From: an uncultured Bacilli bacterium
Lineage (GTDB): Bacteria; Bacillota_I; Bacilli_A; RF39; UBA660
Length of the DNA: 64,000 nt
Direction: 5' to 3'
NCBI GenBank assembly: GCA_934096945.1
Contig: CAKOND010000001.1
Location: 1-64,000, forward strand
Shown piece by piece: positions 62,005-64,000 of the stretch. How positions within the stretch are numbered: position 1 is the first letter of the stretch; every line of letters starts with the position of its first letter. A program made the translations under genes and the position numbers. The notes under the pieces were generated by a model. It was not told where the DNA came from. It did no database searches and saw only the letters and a program-made list of their open reading frames with translations.

Positions 62005-63099
62005 ATGGAAATAATAGGTATAATTGCAGAATACAATCCATTTCACAATGGTCACATATATCATATAAACAAAATAAAAGAAACATATCCAGATTCAATA
62101 ATTATTCTCATCTTAAATGGCTACTTTTTAGAACGTGGTGAAATATCCATACTTTCAAAAGAAAGTAAAACAAAAATCGCCCTAGAATATGGTGTAAATA
62201 TAGTAACAGAACTTCCATTTATATATGGTACTCAATCAGCAGACACCTTCGCCGAAGCAAGCATCAAAATACTTAATAAATTTCATATAACTAAATTAAT
62301 TTTTGGTAGTGAATGTAATAACATGCCTTTATTAAAAAAACTAGCTCAAAAACAACTAGATCCAACATTTGATACTTTAGTAAAAAAATATTTAGCTGAA
62401 AAAACAAACTACCCGACTGCCATAGCTAAAGCAACTAATATAGATTTTATTTACAAACCAAACGACTTACTAGGCATATCATACATAAAAGGAATAATAA
62501 AAAATAGTTTTAACATTACTCCAGAATGTATCAAAAGATCAAACGATTACCATGATATAACAAGTAATGGTGAAGTAATTAGTGCATCTAATATTAGAAA
62601 TAAATTAAAGAATCACGAAGACATAACAAAATACTTACCTAAGAAAGTAATAAACGATTTAATAAGAATAGATAATGAAATATATTTTAAGCTATTAAAA
62701 GCTAAAATAATATCATGTGATCAATTAGATAAATATTTAGATGTTGATGAAGGAATTGAATATAGATTAAAAAAATACATATTAAATGCAAATAGCATAG
62801 ATGAATTTATAGATAAAATAAAAACAAAAAGGTACACATATAACAAAATAAACAGAATGTTTATCCATATACTCATGGGTCTTAAGAAAAACGAAGCTAA
62901 AAATAACGAAGAATATCTTAGAATACTTGGATTTGATAATAAAGGAAAAAAATATTTAAATCAAATTAAAAACTCTATTAATTTTAAAAATACTAACATT
63001 TATAATTATGAACTAAAAGCAAGTCTCTTATATGACTTAATCAATAATACTAACACATATGAATTTGAAATAAAAAACAAGCCAATTATTAAACATTAG
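62005..63099 (+). CDS. tmcAL: tRNA(Met) cytidine acetate ligase TmcAL
   Basis: Makes N4-acetylcytidine at the wobble position of elongator tRNA-Met using acetate and ATP. 364 residues: nucleotidyltransferase start GIIAEYNPFHNGHIYHI (HxGH-type motif), NGYFLERGEISILSKESKTKIAL, ELPFIYGTQSADTFAEASIKIL, FGSECNN, and a helical C-terminus. Five bases after the Rpn stop, so co-transcribed, though this pairing looks accidental. Family length is about 400. Confidence 0.93.
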   Translation: MEIIGIIAEYNPFHNGHIYHINKIKETYPDSIIILILNGYFLERGEISILSKESKTKIALEYGVNIVTELPFIYGTQSADTFAEASIKILNKFHITKLIFGSECNNMPLLKKLAQKQLDPTFDTLVKKYLAEKTNYPTAIAKATNIDFIYKPNDLLGISYIKGIIKNSFNITPECIKRSNDYHDITSNGEVISASNIRNKLKNHEDITKYLPKKVINDLIRIDNEIYFKLLKAKIISCDQLDKYLDVDEGIEYRLKKYILNANSIDEFIDKIKTKRYTYNKINRMFIHILMGLKKNEAKNNEEYLRILGFDNKGKKYLNQIKNSINFKNTNIYNYELKASLLYDLINNTNTYEFEIKNKPIIKH

Positions 63100-63110
63100 C
63101 TTGTTTTTTT
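63072..63110. terminator. Bidirectional terminator between tmcAL and the CarD-like gene
   Basis: AAACAAGC and GCTTGTTT with flanking A and T runs; both genes end inside it. Confidence 0.8.
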
Positions 63111-63553
63111 AGTTTTTCAATTATATAATCCCTTACATCATCTGCATTCATATTCAAAACTATTCCAATTTCTTCATACAAATACTTCTCAGCTCTTTTG
63201 AAATATTCATCATCTATTTCACTTATTTTCTTATTATTAAATATTCTTATCTGATTTCTTAAATAAGTAGTTTTAATAATTTTTATCAAATCCTCATGAG
63301 TACCACTTTTCATAAGTTCTTTATAAACTTCTTCCATCTTCTTTTCATTACTACTATCGATTGCATCAATAAAAGGCATATCTTTAAGTAACATATTTAT
63401 TTCTTTTTTACTTATCAAATCTCTAAGCAAACTAGAATTTACAGGAACCTTATATTTAATACTCTCATCACTTATAGGAACTAAATTATAAATACCATTA
63501 TCATCATTTATAATTTTGCATACTTCCTTTCTATACACAACATACTTTTTCAT
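63089..63553 (-). CDS. CarD-family-like transcriptional regulator
   Basis: About 154 residues. A beta-rich N-terminus (KKYVVYRKEVCKIINDDNGIYNLVPISDESIKYKVPVNS) is followed by LLRDLISKKEINMLLKDMP and helical Y-K-E-L-M-K-S-G-T-H-E-D-L-I-K-I-I-K-T-T-Y-L-R-N. The ISKKEI turn, GTHEDLIKIIKTxY, and D-x-x-Y-x-x-A-E-x-x-L-Y-E-E steps are those of CarD/CdnL proteins, which bind RNA polymerase beta and open promoters. Start ATG at 63553 behind GGGTGAAA. Convergent with tmcAL by 11 bases. Confidence 0.8.
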   Translation of the reverse strand: MKKYVVYRKEVCKIINDDNGIYNLVPISDESIKYKVPVNSSLLRDLISKKEINMLLKDMPFIDAIDSSNEKKMEEVYKELMKSGTHEDLIKIIKTTYLRNQIRIFNNKKISEIDDEYFKRAEKYLYEEIGIVLNMNADDVRDYIIEKLKKQANV

Positions 63554-63611
63554 AAATTTCACCCATAAGTATATTCTACCACTTTTTAAACTTCTTTTCT
63601 AATATTTCAAG

Positions 63612-63639
63612 AAAAAAAGTATAACTTTTTATTATACTT
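63612..63639 (-). terminator. Terminator of frr
   Basis: AAGTATAA, TAAAAAG, TTATACTT, then TTTTTC on the minus strand. Confidence 0.8.
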
Positions 63640-64000
63640 GCATTAATTCTTGTTCTTTTATCTTTATTTCATCATCAACTATTTTATTATACTTAGTAAT
63701 TAATTCTTGAATTTCTTCTAAATACATTTTTTCTTCATCTTCAGGATATTCTTCTTTTTTAATTTCATTATTAGCATCTTGTCTAATATTTCTAAGAGCA
63801 ACTTTTGCTTCTTCACCAATAGCTTTAGCTTGTTTAACATATTCTTTTCTTCTGTCTTCAGTAAGTTCTGGAATTGTTAGAATAATCATTTCTCCATTAT
63901 TAGTTGGTGCTATTCCTAAATTTGCTTCATTTATTGCTCTTTCAATATCTTTAAGTGTACTTCTATCAAAAGGCTTAACAAATAATTGTCTAGCTTCAGG
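63632..64000 (-). CDS. frr: Ribosome recycling factor, C-terminal part (runs off window)
   Basis: Open from the window edge to a TAA at 63632, 122 codons. PEARQLFVKPFDRSTLKDIERAINEANLGIAPTNNGEMIILTIPELTEDRRKEYVKQAKAIGEEAKVALRNIRQDANNEIKK covers the RRF core, with the family motif R-x-x-A-x-x-x-I-K and the tail EIQELITKYNKIVDDEIKIKEQELMQV. RRF splits post-termination ribosomes with EF-G. The N-terminal 60 residues or so lie beyond the window. Confidence 0.95.
   Translation of the reverse strand, partial: PEARQLFVKPFDRSTLKDIERAINEANLGIAPTNNGEMIILTIPELTEDRRKEYVKQAKAIGEEAKVALRNIRQDANNEIKKEEYPEDEEKMYLEEIQELITKYNKIVDDEIKIKEQELMQV

Overview
The window is a 64-kb stretch of a very AT-rich, gene-dense bacterial chromosome. 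The gene content points to Bacillota (class Bacilli), close to the reduced, mostly uncultured lineages that branch near the Mollicutes. The evidence is the Bacillus-like gene order sigA/dnaG/trmK and ireB-ruvX-DUF1292-mltG-trmR-U32-U32-greA, a T-box leader on aspS, TmcAL, TrmK, a SpoIIM-like protein, Rel, RNase HIII and a Prli42-like miniprotein. UGA is a stop codon (sigA ends in TGA inside an ATGA overlap with trmK), so genetic code 4 is not used. An exact taxon cannot be fixed from this sequence alone.

Layout. 0-6.4 kb: an Rpn nuclease cut by the window edge, a hypothetical gene, aspS with its T-box, and a rel-dtd-GtrA operon. 6.4-8.7 kb: a lipid-flippase-like gene, a decayed XRE regulator, and a dense non-coding block holding a probable type I toxin-antitoxin locus and two related small RNAs. 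8.7-21.5 kb: prepilin peptidase, PilC-like protein, trmK-sigA-dnaG, an orphan RnfC/RnfD-like pair, uvrC, trxA, CvpA and rnhC. 21.5-32.1 kb: a broken surface-protein copy, an XRE/membrane-protein pair, mnmA, spoIIM-like, a Prli42-like miniprotein, a third small RNA, then the long tig-greA-U32-trmR-mltG-ruvX-ireB block. 32.1-41.4 kb is the accessory region: a 6S-like RNA, an AAA ATPase preceded by an RNA of tandem pseudoknot-like units, a PfkB kinase, a surface protein with a G+C-rich C-terminal cassette, an ORF6N regulator with palindromes, DUF421, tgt, and an AbiEii-like gene. 41.5-53.6 kb: ppdK, then one long minus-strand block (NT5C-like, ruvB, folD, glyA, long thyX, tmk, queA), the pilus ATPase and a prepilin next to ruvA. 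53.7-64 kb: a large unknown protein, obgE, an orphan CdiA-C-like nuclease, trmB, a phosphodiester glycosidase, miaA, an Rpn nuclease, tmcAL, a CarD-like regulator and the 3' part of frr.

How the genes work together. glyA and folD handle one-carbon folates, long ThyX makes dTMP while regenerating tetrahydrofolate, and Tmk phosphorylates dTMP. tgt and queA act on queuosine. mnmA, miaA, trmB, trmK, trmR, the U32 proteins and tmcAL form a large tRNA-modification set. Prepilin peptidase, PilC-like protein, PilB-like ATPase and a prepilin at three separate loci imply a type IV pilus or competence pseudopilus. The most novel material is non-coding: a three-member small-RNA family with identical promoter spacing, linked to a holin-like toxin, and a separate RNA built of two tandem 43-nt units with a compensatory stem change.
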